Shown here one piece after another: positions 21,496 to 30,079 of a stretch of 64,000 nt of DNA; positions within the stretch are counted from its first letter, which is position 1; each line of letters begins with the position of its first letter. The position numbers were made by a program, and so were the translations under genes. The notes below the pieces were generated by a model. It saw only the letters and a list, made by a program, of their open reading frames with translations. It was not told the origin of the DNA and made no database searches. The DNA is from Falsiroseomonas bella (GTDB lineage Bacteria > Pseudomonadota > Alphaproteobacteria > Acetobacterales > Acetobacteraceae): the NCBI RefSeq assembly GCF_003173615.1, contig NZ_QGNA01000003.1:806001-870000 (forward strand), in the 5' to 3' direction.

Positions 21496-21951
21496 TCATG
21501 TCCCGGGCCGCGCCAGCAGCGCGCCCAATGCCTGCCGCCAGGGCTCGGGGATCCTGGCGGGCCTCAGCCCATCCGCGCCGCCCGCCGCGCCGTCCAGGCT
21601 GCCGCGCACGCAGACCAGCCCGACCGACAGGCGCGCCAACTCGGCCCCGCCCTCCTCCTCCCGGACCACACGCTGGTCCAGGTCGAGCGTCGCGGCGCCG
21701 AGCGCAACGATCCGCGTCTCGACGATCAGGGGCTCGTCGAGCCGGGCCGGCCGCACATACGCCACTTCGATGCGCCGCACCACAAGCATCGCATTGTAAC
21801 GCTCCATCATAAGTGCATGGGGCAAGTGCATGGCACGCAACGATTCGGTCCGGGCCCGCTCCGCCCATTTCAGGTAGTTGGCGTGGTAGGCGACTCCCCC
21901 CGCATCGGTATCCTCGAAATAGACGCGCACCGCATGGCGGTGCGCTGGCAT
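21496..21951 (-). CDS. ybgC: Tol-Pal associated acyl-CoA thioesterase YbgC
   Basis: 151 residues, hot-dog fold. HAVRVYFEDTDAGGVAYHANYLKWAERARTE carries the 4-hydroxybenzoyl-CoA-thioesterase-type active-site Asp and the (G)GVxYHxNYxxWxExAR signature of YbgC, which hydrolyses short-chain acyl-CoAs and sits at the head of tol clusters in many Gram-negatives. The upstream part of the same frame (to 22035) is encoded by hairpin-rich intergenic repeat DNA, so I start at MPAHRHAVRV. It precedes tolQ by 49 bases. Confidence 0.92.
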   Translation of the reverse strand: MPAHRHAVRVYFEDTDAGGVAYHANYLKWAERARTESLRAMHLPHALMMERYNAMLVVRRIEVAYVRPARLDEPLIVETRIVALGAATLDLDQRVVREEEGGAELARLSVGLVCVRGSLDGAAGGADGLRPARIPEPWRQALGALLARPGT

Positions 21952-21964
21952 TTTCGTGGCCTGA

Positions 21965-22087
21965 GACGCCGACGCCTGCTCCGCAGGCGTGGCGTCGTGC
22001 CGAAGGCACGCCTTCGGCGTGATGCGCCTACGCACTCTTGTTCCTCTATCGATGGTTCGTCTGTGCGCGGGGCCGCATTCGCGGCCC
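21965..22087. repeat. degenerate multi-hairpin intergenic element between ruvB and ybgC
   Basis: Contains ACGCCTG-CTC-CGCAGGCGT nested in GACGCC...GGCGTC, then GTGCCGAAGGCAC, GCCTTCGGC, and at 22070-22087 GGGCCGC-ATTC-GCGGCCC. The last module, with its ATTC loop, is the same as the core module of the long composite repeats at 29.96, 57.5 and 59.0 kb. The element fills most of the 147-base gap. Confidence 0.55.
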
Positions 22088-22098
22088 TGGATCTCCGT

Positions 22099-23151
22099 TC
22101 ATTCGGTGCCGTCCGCCGGCGGCATCGAGGCCAGCAGGTCGAGTTGCGCGCCGAAGCCGGCCGGCGGGGTCAGGCCCAGATGGCGCCAGCCGGGCTCGCC
22201 CAGCACGCGCCCGCGCGGGGTGCGCAGCACCAGCCCCTCCTGGATCAGGAAGGGCTCGATCACCTCCTCCAGCGTGTCGCGCGATTCCGCAAGCGCGGCG
22301 GCCAGCGTCTCCACGCCGACCGGCCCGCCGCCGTGATGCTCCGCGATGCGCCGCAGATAGCGCCGGTCCTGCGCATCGAGCCCGAGCCGATCCACCTCCA
22401 GCCGCGCCAGCGCCGCATCGGCCATCGCGCGATCCGCCGCGCGGCCGGCGGCCTGCGCGAAATCCCGCACCCGCCGCAGCAGCCGCCCCGCCACGCGCGG
22501 CGTCCCGCGGGACCGCCGCGCGATCTCCAGCGCGCCATCCTCGGCGAGGTGGAAGCCGAGCTTCTCGGCACCGCGCCGGACGATCAGCAACAATTCGTCA
22601 ACCTCGTAGAATTGCAGCCGGAGCGGGATGCCGAAGCGGTCGCGCAGCGGCTGGCTGAGCAGCCCCGCCCGCGTCGTCGCGCCCACCAGCGTGAAGGGCG
22701 GCAGGTCGATGCGCACCGTGCGCGCCGCCGGCCCCTCCCCGATGATCAGGTCGAGGCGAAAATCCTCCATCGCGGGATAGAGCGTCTCCTCGATCGCCGG
22801 CTGCAGACGGTGGATCTCGTCCACGAACAGCACGTCCCGCGGCTGCAGGTTGGTGAGGATCGCCGCGAGGTCGCCGGCGCGCTGCAGGATCGGCCCCGAG
22901 GTCGCGCGGAACCCCACGCCGAGCTCGCGCGCCACGATCTGTGCGAGCGTCGTCTTGCCAAGCCCCGGCGGCCCGAACAGCAGCACATGGTCCAGCGCAT
23001 CGCCCCGCTGCCGCGCGGCGCCGACGAAGACCTCGAGATTCTCGCGCAGCGTCCTCTGCCCGATGAACTCCTTGAGCGTCTGCGGCCTGAGGCTGCCCTC
23101 TGTCGCGTCCTCCTCCTGCCGCGCGCCGGCGGTGAGCCTCTCGTCACTCAT
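22099..23151 (-). CDS. ruvB: Holliday junction branch migration helicase RuvB
   Basis: 350 residues. AAA+ motor of the RuvABC resolvasome. Visible: [13 protein letters not shown], Walker [14 protein letters not shown], Walker [11 protein letters not shown], sensor 1 [19 protein letters not shown] with arginine finger, and the winged-helix domain near the end ([19 protein letters not shown]). The start ATG overlaps the ruvA stop (ATGA). Order ruvC-ruvA-ruvB with coupled junctions. Confidence 0.97.
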   Translation of the reverse strand: MSDERLTAGARQEEDATEGSLRPQTLKEFIGQRTLRENLEVFVGAARQRGDALDHVLLFGPPGLGKTTLAQIVARELGVGFRATSGPILQRAGDLAAILTNLQPRDVLFVDEIHRLQPAIEETLYPAMEDFRLDLIIGEGPAARTVRIDLPPFTLVGATTRAGLLSQPLRDRFGIPLRLQFYEVDELLLIVRRGAEKLGFHLAEDGALEIARRSRGTPRVAGRLLRRVRDFAQAAGRAADRAMADAALARLEVDRLGLDAQDRRYLRRIAEHHGGGPVGVETLAAALAESRDTLEEVIEPFLIQEGLVLRTPRGRVLGEPGWRHLGLTPPAGFGAQLDLLASMPPADGTE

Positions 23152-23771
23152 CGCGGCGCCATCTCCTTCAGCGCCTCGGTGATCAGCGCCTCGAGCGCGG
23201 CGTCCTTGCCGACGCGCTTCGCGGCGCGCGCGACGGCCGCACTCGCTTCCGGCCGCTTCATGCCGAGATTGACCAGCGCCGAGACGGCATCGGCCTCCCC
23301 GCCCTCCGCCGCCGGCACCGCAAGGGCGATGCCGCCCAGCCCGTCGGCCTCCGGCGTCGCGCGGCCCACCGCCCATTTCTGCATCGCGGGCTCGTCGATG
23401 ATGCGGTTCGCCGTGGCGGCGCCGAGCCCCTTCACCTCCGAGAGCTTCTTGCGCTCCTTCGCCGCGATCGCCGCGGCGAGCTGGCTCGGCGACAGGCCCG
23501 AGAGCACCAGCAGCGCCTTCTGCGGCCCGACCGTCTTCACCTCGATCAGCGCCCGGAAGGCCTCGCGCTCCGCCGCGTCGAAGAAGCCGAAGAGGGTGAT
23601 TGCATCCTGGCTGACCCGCGTCTCCACCAGCAGCTTCTGCGCGCCCTCCTTCGCCGTCAGCCGGTCGAGCGTCTTGCGCGAGCAGGCGACAAGATAGCCG
23701 ACGCCGTTCACGTCCAGCACGCAGCCGCCGTCGTGGACGGATTCGACAACGCCCCTGAGCGACCCGATCAC
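23148..23771 (-). CDS. ruvA: Holliday junction binding protein RuvA
   Basis: 207 residues from GTG ([27 protein letters not shown]). Tetrameric junction-binding subunit. N-terminal OB fold, two helix-hairpin-helix motifs ([19 protein letters not shown] and [18 protein letters not shown]) and a C-terminal UBA-like domain ([25 protein letters not shown]) that contacts RuvB. The GTG overlaps the ruvC stop as GTGA, which fixes the start. Confidence 0.96.
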   Translation of the reverse strand: MIGSLRGVVESVHDGGCVLDVNGVGYLVACSRKTLDRLTAKEGAQKLLVETRVSQDAITLFGFFDAAEREAFRALIEVKTVGPQKALLVLSGLSPSQLAAAIAAKERKKLSEVKGLGAATANRIIDEPAMQKWAVGRATPEADGLGGIALAVPAAEGGEADAVSALVNLGMKRPEASAAVARAAKRVGKDAALEALITEALKEMAPR

Positions 23772-24292
23772 GCCCGCGCCCTCGCCACCGCCGCCGAATA
23801 CGCATTCCGCGTGCTGCGGTGATGCGCGTGGCAGATCGCGATCGCCAGCGCATCCGCCGCATCGGCACGCTTGAAGGTCACGCCGGGCAGCAACTGCCGC
23901 ACCATCGCCTGCACCTGCTCCTTCGCCGCATGCCCCGTTCCGACCACCGCGCGCTTCACCTCCATCGCGCCGTATTCGCGCACGACCAGCCCGGCCAGTG
24001 CCGGCGCCAGCAGCACCACGCCGCGCGCCTGGCCGAGCTTCAGGGCGCTTTCCGGATTGCGCGCGACATAGGTGTGCTCCACCGCCGCCTCGTCCGGCGT
24101 CCATTGCGCGATCACCTCGGCAAGCCCGCGATGCAGCACCAGCAGCCGCCGCGCCAGTTCCTCACCCGGCGCGGTGGAGACCACGCCATCGGCCAGGAAG
24201 CGCAGCCGGAAGCCGTCATGCTCCACCAGCCCCCAGCCGGTGTGCTGCAGGCCGGGATCGAGGCCCAGGATGCGAATCGGCGGCGGCGCCAT
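23768..24292 (-). CDS. ruvC: crossover junction endodeoxyribonuclease RuvC
   Basis: 174 residues. RNase H-fold resolvase. The catalytic acidic residues are in [15 protein letters not shown] (Asp), [22 protein letters not shown] (Glu) and [18 protein letters not shown] (Asp pair region). First gene of the ruvCAB operon; a 116-base divergent gap separates it from the patatin-like gene. Confidence 0.97.
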   Translation of the reverse strand: MAPPPIRILGLDPGLQHTGWGLVEHDGFRLRFLADGVVSTAPGEELARRLLVLHRGLAEVIAQWTPDEAAVEHTYVARNPESALKLGQARGVVLLAPALAGLVVREYGAMEVKRAVVGTGHAAKEQVQAMVRQLLPGVTFKRADAADALAIAICHAHHRSTRNAYSAAVARARA

Positions 24293-24408
24293 GCGCCCTG
24301 CATAGCCCCTGCGGCCCGGGAAAGGGATGCCCGCCGCGTCCGGGCTCCACCGCCCGCCCGGCCTGCGCTAGATACCGGCGCGTTTCCTTCCGGCCCGGAG
24401 TCCCGCCG

Positions 24409-25650
24409 ATGCCCGACTGGCCAGCCTCCCGCGGGGTGCGATCCCCGGCGCGACGCAGCCTGCTGCGCGGCGCCGGCGCGCTGGCGCTTGGCGCCGGCCT
24501 GCCCGCCTGCGCCCTGCCGATGCGCGAAGCGCCCGTGCCGCGCGGGCGCAGCGGCGCCGTCAGCGTGCTCGGCCTGCCGAATGAGCGCTTCCGGCCCGAC
24601 AGCCCCGGCGGCTTCGACGCCTTCGACCGGGAGATCACCGCGGCGCTGCAGCGCCAGGCCCGGCATCTGGGCGTCAGCCGGACCGCCGACCTGCCCACCC
24701 TCGACCTGATCGCGATCTCCGGCGGCGGCGAGAACGGGGCCTTCGGCGCCGGGCTGCTGAACGGCTGGACCGCGCATGGCGGCCGGCCGGTCTTCGACCT
24801 GGTCACCGGGGTCAGCACCGGCGCGCTGACCGCGCCCTTCGCCTTCCTGGGCAGCGGTTGGGACGCCAAGCTCAAGGCGGTCTACACGGAAATCACGCCG
24901 GATCGCGTCCTGGTTCGCCGCTGGTTCACTGCGGCGCTGTGGGACGACGCCATGGCGGATTCGACGCCGCTGTTCCGCATGATCTCCGAATACCTCGACG
25001 CGGAGATGATGGCCGGCATCGCCGCCGGCTACGACGAGGGGCGCCTGCTGATGGTCGCCAGCGCCGACATCGACGCGCAGGTGCCGGTCTTCTGGAACAT
25101 CGGCGCCATCGCCAAGAGCGGGCATCCGCGTGCCCTGGACACGGTGCGCCGCATCCTTCTGGCCTCCGCGGCCATCCCGGGCGCCTTCCCGCCGGTGCTG
25201 TTCGACGTGGAGCTGGACGGCGTGAAGCACCAGGAGATGCATGTGGATGGCGGGGCCTTCGCCCAGGCCTTCCTCTACCCCGCCGTCGCCACGCGCGGCC
25301 GTCGCGACGCCATCGCGCAGGGCCGCCGCGTCACGCCGGCCCGGGCCTGGGTGATCCGCAACGGCCGCCTCGATTCCGAATGGGCCGCCACGGACCGCCG
25401 GACCGTCTCCATCGCCGCCCGCGCGATCACCACGATGATCGGCTCGAGCGGCTACAACGACGTCATGCGGATCTACTTCGCCGCGCAGCGCGACGGCGTG
25501 GACTTCAACCTGGCCTTTATCGGCAGCGACTTCACCACCGAATACACCGTGCCCTTCGAGCAGGCCTATATGCGCGCGCTCTATGATTACGGCTTCGAGC
25601 GCGCGCGGCGCGGCTTCGACTGGACGCGGATTCCGCCCGGCGCGGCGTAA
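24409..25650 (+). CDS. patatin-like phospholipase, putative lipoprotein
   Basis: 413 residues. N-terminus SPARRSLLRGAGALALGAGLPAC has a twin-arginine-like run and a lipobox (GLPAC), so it is probably exported and lipidated. Patatin signature: oxyanion loop ISGGGENGAFGAGLLNGW, nucleophile Ser in TGVSTGALTAPFAFLG (G-x-S-x-G) and catalytic Asp in HVDGGAFAQAF. Predicted lipid acyl hydrolase acting in the envelope. It is transcribed on the opposite strand between ruvC and yebC, which are usually neighbours. Confidence 0.87.
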   Translation: MPDWPASRGVRSPARRSLLRGAGALALGAGLPACALPMREAPVPRGRSGAVSVLGLPNERFRPDSPGGFDAFDREITAALQRQARHLGVSRTADLPTLDLIAISGGGENGAFGAGLLNGWTAHGGRPVFDLVTGVSTGALTAPFAFLGSGWDAKLKAVYTEITPDRVLVRRWFTAALWDDAMADSTPLFRMISEYLDAEMMAGIAAGYDEGRLLMVASADIDAQVPVFWNIGAIAKSGHPRALDTVRRILLASAAIPGAFPPVLFDVELDGVKHQEMHVDGGAFAQAFLYPAVATRGRRDAIAQGRRVTPARAWVIRNGRLDSEWAATDRRTVSIAARAITTMIGSSGYNDVMRIYFAAQRDGVDFNLAFIGSDFTTEYTVPFEQAYMRALYDYGFERARRGFDWTRIPPGAA

Positions 25651-25658
25651 TCTTGGGG

Positions 25659-25690
25659 CCTCAAGCGCCGGCTTCGCCGGCCGCCACGCT
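25659..25690. repeat. truncated copy of the composite palindromic repeat
   Basis: CCTCAAGCGCCGG followed by CTTC and GCCGGCC. The opening is identical to the first 13 or so bases of the long copy at 57508, including the GCCGGC-TTC-GCCGGC hairpin (25667-25681). It occupies the convergent gap between the patatin-like gene and yebC and may act as a bidirectional terminator-like structure. Confidence 0.5.
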
Positions 25691-25695
25691 CGCGG

Positions 25696-26445
25696 TCAGG
25701 CCGTCAGCTTCTCCATCGCGGCCTCGTCGGCCTCGAGGTTCGCATAGACCTGCTGCACGTCGTCATGGTCGTCGAGCGCGTCGAGCAGCTTCATCACCTC
25801 GCCCGCCTTCTCCTCGTCCAGCGTAAGCGTGGTGGAGGGCCACCATTCCAGCCGCCCCGCCTCGGCGGTGCCGAACTTCTGCTCCAGCGCATCGCGCACC
25901 GCGGCGAAATCCTCGACCGAGGTGGACACCTCGTGGCCGTCCTCGCCGCTCTCCACATCCTCGGCGCCGGCCTCGATCGCGGCCTCCAGCATGGCGTCGG
26001 CATCGGCGACGGCGGCCGGGTAGCGCAGCACGCCCTTGCGCTCGAACTGGAAGGCGACCGAGTTCGTCTCGCCCAGCGCACCGCCACCCTTGGCGAAGAT
26101 CGAGCGCAGGTCGCCGCCGGTGCGGTTGCGGTTGTCGGTCAGCGCCTCGACGATCACGGCGATGCCGTGCGGGCCGTAGCCCTCGTAGCGCACCTCCTCG
26201 TAGTTCTCGCCGGCCGCGCCCTGGGCGACGCGCTTGATGGCGCGGTCGATGGTGTCGCGCGTCATGTTCGCGGTCAGCGCGGTCTTCACCGCCGCGCGCA
26301 GGCGCGGATTGTGCGCCGGGTCCGGCATGCCGGTCTTGGCGGCGACGGTGATCTCGCGGATCAGCTTGCCGTAGGCGCGGGCGCGCTTGGCGCCCTGCAC
26401 GGCCTTGCGATGCATCACGTTCTTGGCGTGCGAATGGCCGGCCAT
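25696..26445 (-). CDS. yebC: YebC/PmpR family protein
   Basis: 249 residues. [39 protein letters not shown] matches the YebC N-terminus; [21 protein letters not shown] and [22 protein letters not shown] are the conserved middle blocks. YebC proteins have been described both as transcription regulators and, more recently, as ribosome-associated factors that relieve stalling at proline-rich stretches. The proline-rich TolA encoded 6 kb away would be one natural candidate. Monocistronic, divergent from the EAL gene. Confidence 0.94.
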   Translation of the reverse strand: MAGHSHAKNVMHRKAVQGAKRARAYGKLIREITVAAKTGMPDPAHNPRLRAAVKTALTANMTRDTIDRAIKRVAQGAAGENYEEVRYEGYGPHGIAVIVEALTDNRNRTGGDLRSIFAKGGGALGETNSVAFQFERKGVLRYPAAVADADAMLEAAIEAGAEDVESGEDGHEVSTSVEDFAAVRDALEQKFGTAEAGRLEWWPSTTLTLDEEKAGEVMKLLDALDDHDDVQQVYANLEADEAAMEKLTA

Positions 26446-26585
26446 GGCCGGGTTGCTCCGTCTGTCTCGGCTTGGATGGGTGCCGCCCTATAGCGGCCCC
26501 CTGCCCTGCGGGGCAAATCGCCGCCTCCGACGAATATGCGTCCTGCCTCAACCATGGGTTCATCTTCTGCCGCGATGGTGGCGCC

Positions 26586-28112
26586 ATGGCAGGACCACTA
26601 CGTTCCGCGCCGCCCGCCGAGGCGGCGCCGCTGCTCGCCGGCGCGGCCGGCCTGCTGCTGCTCGGCGCCGCGGCCTGGCTGCTGGCGCTCGGCCGCTCCG
26701 CCGGGCCGGAGGACGCGCCGCTGCTCTCGACGGGCGCCGCGCTGCTCTTCGCCTTCGCGGGCATCGCGCCCTTCGCCGTGTACCGCCTTGCCCGCGCCGG
26801 CGCGTCGCCGCGCGGCGCCGAGCCCGACCTGCACGATCCGCTCACCGGCCTGCCGACCCAGTCCGCCCTGCGCGGCAGGCTCGAGGAGACGGCCGCGCTC
26901 TCTCGCCGCCAGGGCTGGAAGGTGGGGGTGCTGGTTCTGAACCTGCGCCGCTTCCGCGACGTCAACGCCGCGCAGGGCCGGGCCGGCGGCGACCTGGCGC
27001 TGCGCCTGATCGCCGCGCGGCTGCGCGGGGCGGTCCGGCTGGAAGACCCGGTCGCGCGCCTCTCGGGCGACCGCTTCTGCGTGGTCCAGACCGCCCTGCA
27101 AGACCCGGCGGATGCGCTCCGCCTGGCCGAGCGCCTGGCCGCGCTGGTGGCCGAGCCGCTCGACCTGCCGGGCGGCACGGTGCACGCGACCGCCGATATC
27201 GGCATCGCCATCGCGCCCGACGACGCGGAGGAGCCCTGCCTGTTGCTGACGCGCGCCGAGGACGCGCTGGCCGCCGCCCGCGGCTCGCCCACTCCCGCCA
27301 TCCTGTGCTTCGCCCCCGAGCGCGAAGCCGCCCTGCGCCGCACCCTGGAGCTCGAGGCCGAGCTGCGCATCGCGATCGCGGAGGGCCAGTTCCAGCTGCA
27401 CTGGCAGCCGCAGCGGCGCCTCTCCGACGGCGAGCTCCTCGGCTTCGAGGCGCTGCTGCGCTGGAACCACCCGACCCGCGGCATGGTGCCGCCCGACGCC
27501 TTCATCCCGCTGGCCGAGAAGACCGGCCTGATCGTGCCGCTCGGCGCCTGGGTGATCCGTACCGCGACCGCCGAGACCGCCGGCTGGCCGGGCGCGCTCA
27601 AGGCGGGCGTGAACCTCTCCGCGATCCAGCTCCGCGCCGAGGGCCTGGTGGAGACGGTGGCCGCCGCACTCGCCGCCTCGGGCCTGCCGGCGCACCGCCT
27701 GGAGCTGGAAGTCACCGAGAGCATGCTGGTCGAGGACGGGCCGCAGGCCGCGCGCGTCATCGGCGGCCTGCAGGCGCTTGGCGTCTCCGTCGCCCTCGAC
27801 GATTTCGGCACCGGCTGGTCGAGCCTCGCCTATCTGCGCCGCTTCGCCTTCGACGAGCTCAAGATAGACCGCCAGTTCCTGCGCGACCTGGAGGCCGACC
27901 CGCGGGTGGAGGCGGTTGTGGGCGCCATCCTCGGCATGGGCCGCGGCCTCGGGATGCGCGTGGTGGCGGAGGGCGTCGAGACCCGGGAACAGGCGGACCG
28001 GCTGCTCGCGCTCGGCTGCGAGCGCGGCCAGGGCTGGCTGCTCGGCCGCCCCATGCCGGCCGAGCAGGCGCGCGCGCTGATCGCGGCGGAGGCGGCGCCG
28101 GCGGCGGCTTGA
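26586..28112 (+). CDS. GGDEF-like/EAL protein, probable cyclic-di-GMP phosphodiesterase
   Basis: 508 residues. Two N-terminal hydrophobic helices (about 12-35 and 47-65) anchor it in the membrane. A GGDEF-like domain follows (DPLTGLPTQSALRGRL), but the active-site motif reads LSGDRF instead of GGDEF, so cyclase activity is unlikely. The EAL domain looks complete: FEALLRWNHP, NLSAIQL, ELEVTESML, LDDFGTGWSSLAYL, ELKIDRQF and VVAEGVET provide the metal and catalytic residues. Likely role: degradation of cyclic-di-GMP, with the degenerate domain as a GTP or regulatory site. ATG at 26586; the longer frame upstream lacks sense. Confidence 0.88.
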   Translation: MAGPLRSAPPAEAAPLLAGAAGLLLLGAAAWLLALGRSAGPEDAPLLSTGAALLFAFAGIAPFAVYRLARAGASPRGAEPDLHDPLTGLPTQSALRGRLEETAALSRRQGWKVGVLVLNLRRFRDVNAAQGRAGGDLALRLIAARLRGAVRLEDPVARLSGDRFCVVQTALQDPADALRLAERLAALVAEPLDLPGGTVHATADIGIAIAPDDAEEPCLLLTRAEDALAAARGSPTPAILCFAPEREAALRRTLELEAELRIAIAEGQFQLHWQPQRRLSDGELLGFEALLRWNHPTRGMVPPDAFIPLAEKTGLIVPLGAWVIRTATAETAGWPGALKAGVNLSAIQLRAEGLVETVAAALAASGLPAHRLELEVTESMLVEDGPQAARVIGGLQALGVSVALDDFGTGWSSLAYLRRFAFDELKIDRQFLRDLEADPRVEAVVGAILGMGRGLGMRVVAEGVETREQADRLLALGCERGQGWLLGRPMPAEQARALIAAEAAPAAA

Positions 28113-28177
28113 CCTGGCGCAAAGCGCCCCGCCGCCCCCCCTGCTAACCGGGGAGCGCGGTGACCTGGGGTTGCGAC

Positions 28178-29818
28178 ATGGCCACGATCTTCGGCACGAC
28201 CGGCAACGACTTCCTCCGGGGCACGGAATTCGACGACGTGATCATGGGCGCGGCGACCTACTCGACGGACGCGGACCAGATCAACGGCCTGCCCGGCAAC
28301 GACAGGCTGGAAGGCCTGGGAGGCAACGACGCCCTGAACGGCTGGCTCGGCACCAACGCCCTGTTCGGCGGCGACGGAAACGACTCGCTGGAGGCAACCG
28401 GCAGCGAGGGCTGGAGCCTGTTCGACGGGGGGGCCGGCAATGACCGGATCGACCTCGCGACCAGCATCGGCAACCACGTGCGCGCCGGCGACGGCAACGA
28501 CATCATCCTCACCCGCAATCCCGCTCGCCATGTGATCGACGGCGGCGACGGCTACGACCGGCTTGAGATGACCTTCTTCGGCGATGTCGGCGCCAGCCTG
28601 GCCTTGTCCCAGTGGCCGGACGTCTTCGTCCCGGTCCGGGGCTACGACTCCCGGATCCGCGGCATCGAGGACTTCCGCATCGATGGCACCAGCGGCGACG
28701 ACAAGTTCATCCTGGGCAACGGCAGGGACTTCGTGTCGGGCGGCCGCGGCAATGACAACATCGTCAGCCAGCTCGGCGCCGACACGCTGTTCGGCGGTGC
28801 TGGCGACGACACGATCTGGAGCACGGCGGGCGGCTCCGTCCTGAAGGGCGACGAGGGGAACGATCGGCTGATGCTCGGAGGCTATGACGCGCCGCTCGGC
28901 GGGATAGCCGAGGGCGGGGACGGCAACGACACGATCCAGGGATTCGTCCACAACGACACCATCGAAGGCGGCCTGGGCAGCGACCGGCTGCACGGCCACG
29001 ATGGCAACGACAGCATCGAGGACAGCTTCGCCGCCGACGGCACCGCCGACATGGTGCTCGGCGGCAGCGGCGACGACACGATCCGCAGCACGGGCGGCAC
29101 CGACACGCTCGATGGCGGCCCGGACAGCGACCTGCTGGTGCTTTCGCGGCGAGGGATCGCGGACTCCCTGACGCTGGACCCGCGCGGCATCGACAAATGG
29201 GCGATGCTGGACGGCGACGGCACCATCATCCGCGGCTTCGAGAGGTGGCAGGTCGTGGCCGGCAACGGCAACGATTCCATCGCGGCTCTCTCGGGCGCCG
29301 ACACGCTCTCCGGCGGACGCGGCAATGACACGCTGGATGGTGCCGGCGGCGCGGATTCGCTCGCCGGCGGCACGGGCACAGACGTCCTTCTCGGCGGCGA
29401 GGGCGCGGACAGCCTGGCCGGCGACATCATGGCGGATGTGCTGCTCGGCGGCCTCGGCGCCGACCTTCTCACCGGCGGCGATGGCGGGGATCGCTTCCGC
29501 TATCGCAGCGCCGCCGAAGGCGGCGACACGATTACCGATTTCGACGCCTCCGACCGCTTCCAGATCTCCGCCAAGGGCTTTGGCGGCGGGCTGGTCGCAG
29601 GCACCTGGCTGACCGGGACCGACATGGTCGCGGAGGACGCATCCGGGCAGGCGCAGGCGACACATGCGGAGTTCGTCTGGCAGCCGCTTTCGGCCACGCT
29701 CGGCCGGCTCTGGTGGGATGCGGACGGCACCCATGGCGTGGACGCCGTGCTGATCGCGGAGATACGGCTGGATCCCGGCGTGAGCGTCACCGCCGCAGAC
29801 TTCCAGATCGTCGCCTGA
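28178..29818 (+). CDS. RTX calcium-binding repeat protein
   Basis: 546 residues, no signal peptide. Starts MATIFGTTGNDFLRGTEFDDVIMG and contains at least four clusters of GGxGNDxLx nonapeptides (for example GNDRLEGLGGNDALNG, GGRGNDNIVSQLGADTLFGGAGDDTI, GGRGNDTLDGAGGADSLAGG, LGGLGADLLTGGDGGDRF). The end (RYRSAAEGGDTITDFDASDRFQISAKGFGG...) is the peptidase M10/serralysin-type C-terminal domain with type I secretion signal. No enzymatic domain is seen. It shares the family with the proteins at 1-1724 and 11555-12733. An upstream GTG at 28160 is a less likely start. Confidence 0.88.
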   Translation: MATIFGTTGNDFLRGTEFDDVIMGAATYSTDADQINGLPGNDRLEGLGGNDALNGWLGTNALFGGDGNDSLEATGSEGWSLFDGGAGNDRIDLATSIGNHVRAGDGNDIILTRNPARHVIDGGDGYDRLEMTFFGDVGASLALSQWPDVFVPVRGYDSRIRGIEDFRIDGTSGDDKFILGNGRDFVSGGRGNDNIVSQLGADTLFGGAGDDTIWSTAGGSVLKGDEGNDRLMLGGYDAPLGGIAEGGDGNDTIQGFVHNDTIEGGLGSDRLHGHDGNDSIEDSFAADGTADMVLGGSGDDTIRSTGGTDTLDGGPDSDLLVLSRRGIADSLTLDPRGIDKWAMLDGDGTIIRGFERWQVVAGNGNDSIAALSGADTLSGGRGNDTLDGAGGADSLAGGTGTDVLLGGEGADSLAGDIMADVLLGGLGADLLTGGDGGDRFRYRSAAEGGDTITDFDASDRFQISAKGFGGGLVAGTWLTGTDMVAEDASGQAQATHAEFVWQPLSATLGRLWWDADGTHGVDAVLIAEIRLDPGVSVTAADFQIVA

Positions 29819-29959
29819 TCGAACACGGCGCGCTTCCTCAGCGACGCCGCAGCGGCCCGCGGCGGATGGTCGGCATGCCGGGCACCCCGTCCGTCCAAAT
29901 TGCCGCCCGGCTGCCGGCGGAAGCGATCCGCGCTGATACCAGGCGCAAAAAGTTCCGAC

Positions 29960-30039
29960 CTGCGGCCCGCAGGGCCGAGGCCGCGAATGCGGCCCGCCGC
30001 TTATGCGGCGCAGCCAAGCAAAGCGCCGACGATTGAGGG
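29960..30039 (-). repeat. composite multi-hairpin repeat, copy A
   Basis: Read on the minus strand it begins CCCTCAATCGTCGG, continues with CTTGGCT, then stem CGCCGC-ATAA-GCGGCG, stem GGCCGC-ATTC-GCGGCC, CTCGG spacer and a last stem GGCCC-TGC-GGGCC. The same order of conserved linkers and variable stems occurs at 57508-57600 and 59012-59103. Copy A has a shortened first stem. It lies in the 261-base gap before the alpha/beta-hydrolase gene. Confidence 0.75.
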
Positions 30040-30060
30040 ACGCAGGCGAAACCTGCGTCC
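30038..30060 (+). promoter_or_regulatory. perfect hairpin in the 5' region of the hydrolase gene
   Basis: GGACGCAGG, loop CGAAA, CCTGCGTCC: nine base pairs with no mismatch, ending 19 bases before the start codon at 30080. It abuts repeat copy A. No T run follows, so an mRNA leader structure or operator fits better than a terminator. Confidence 0.45.
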
Positions 30061-30079
30061 GCTCGGTATAACTCAGCGC

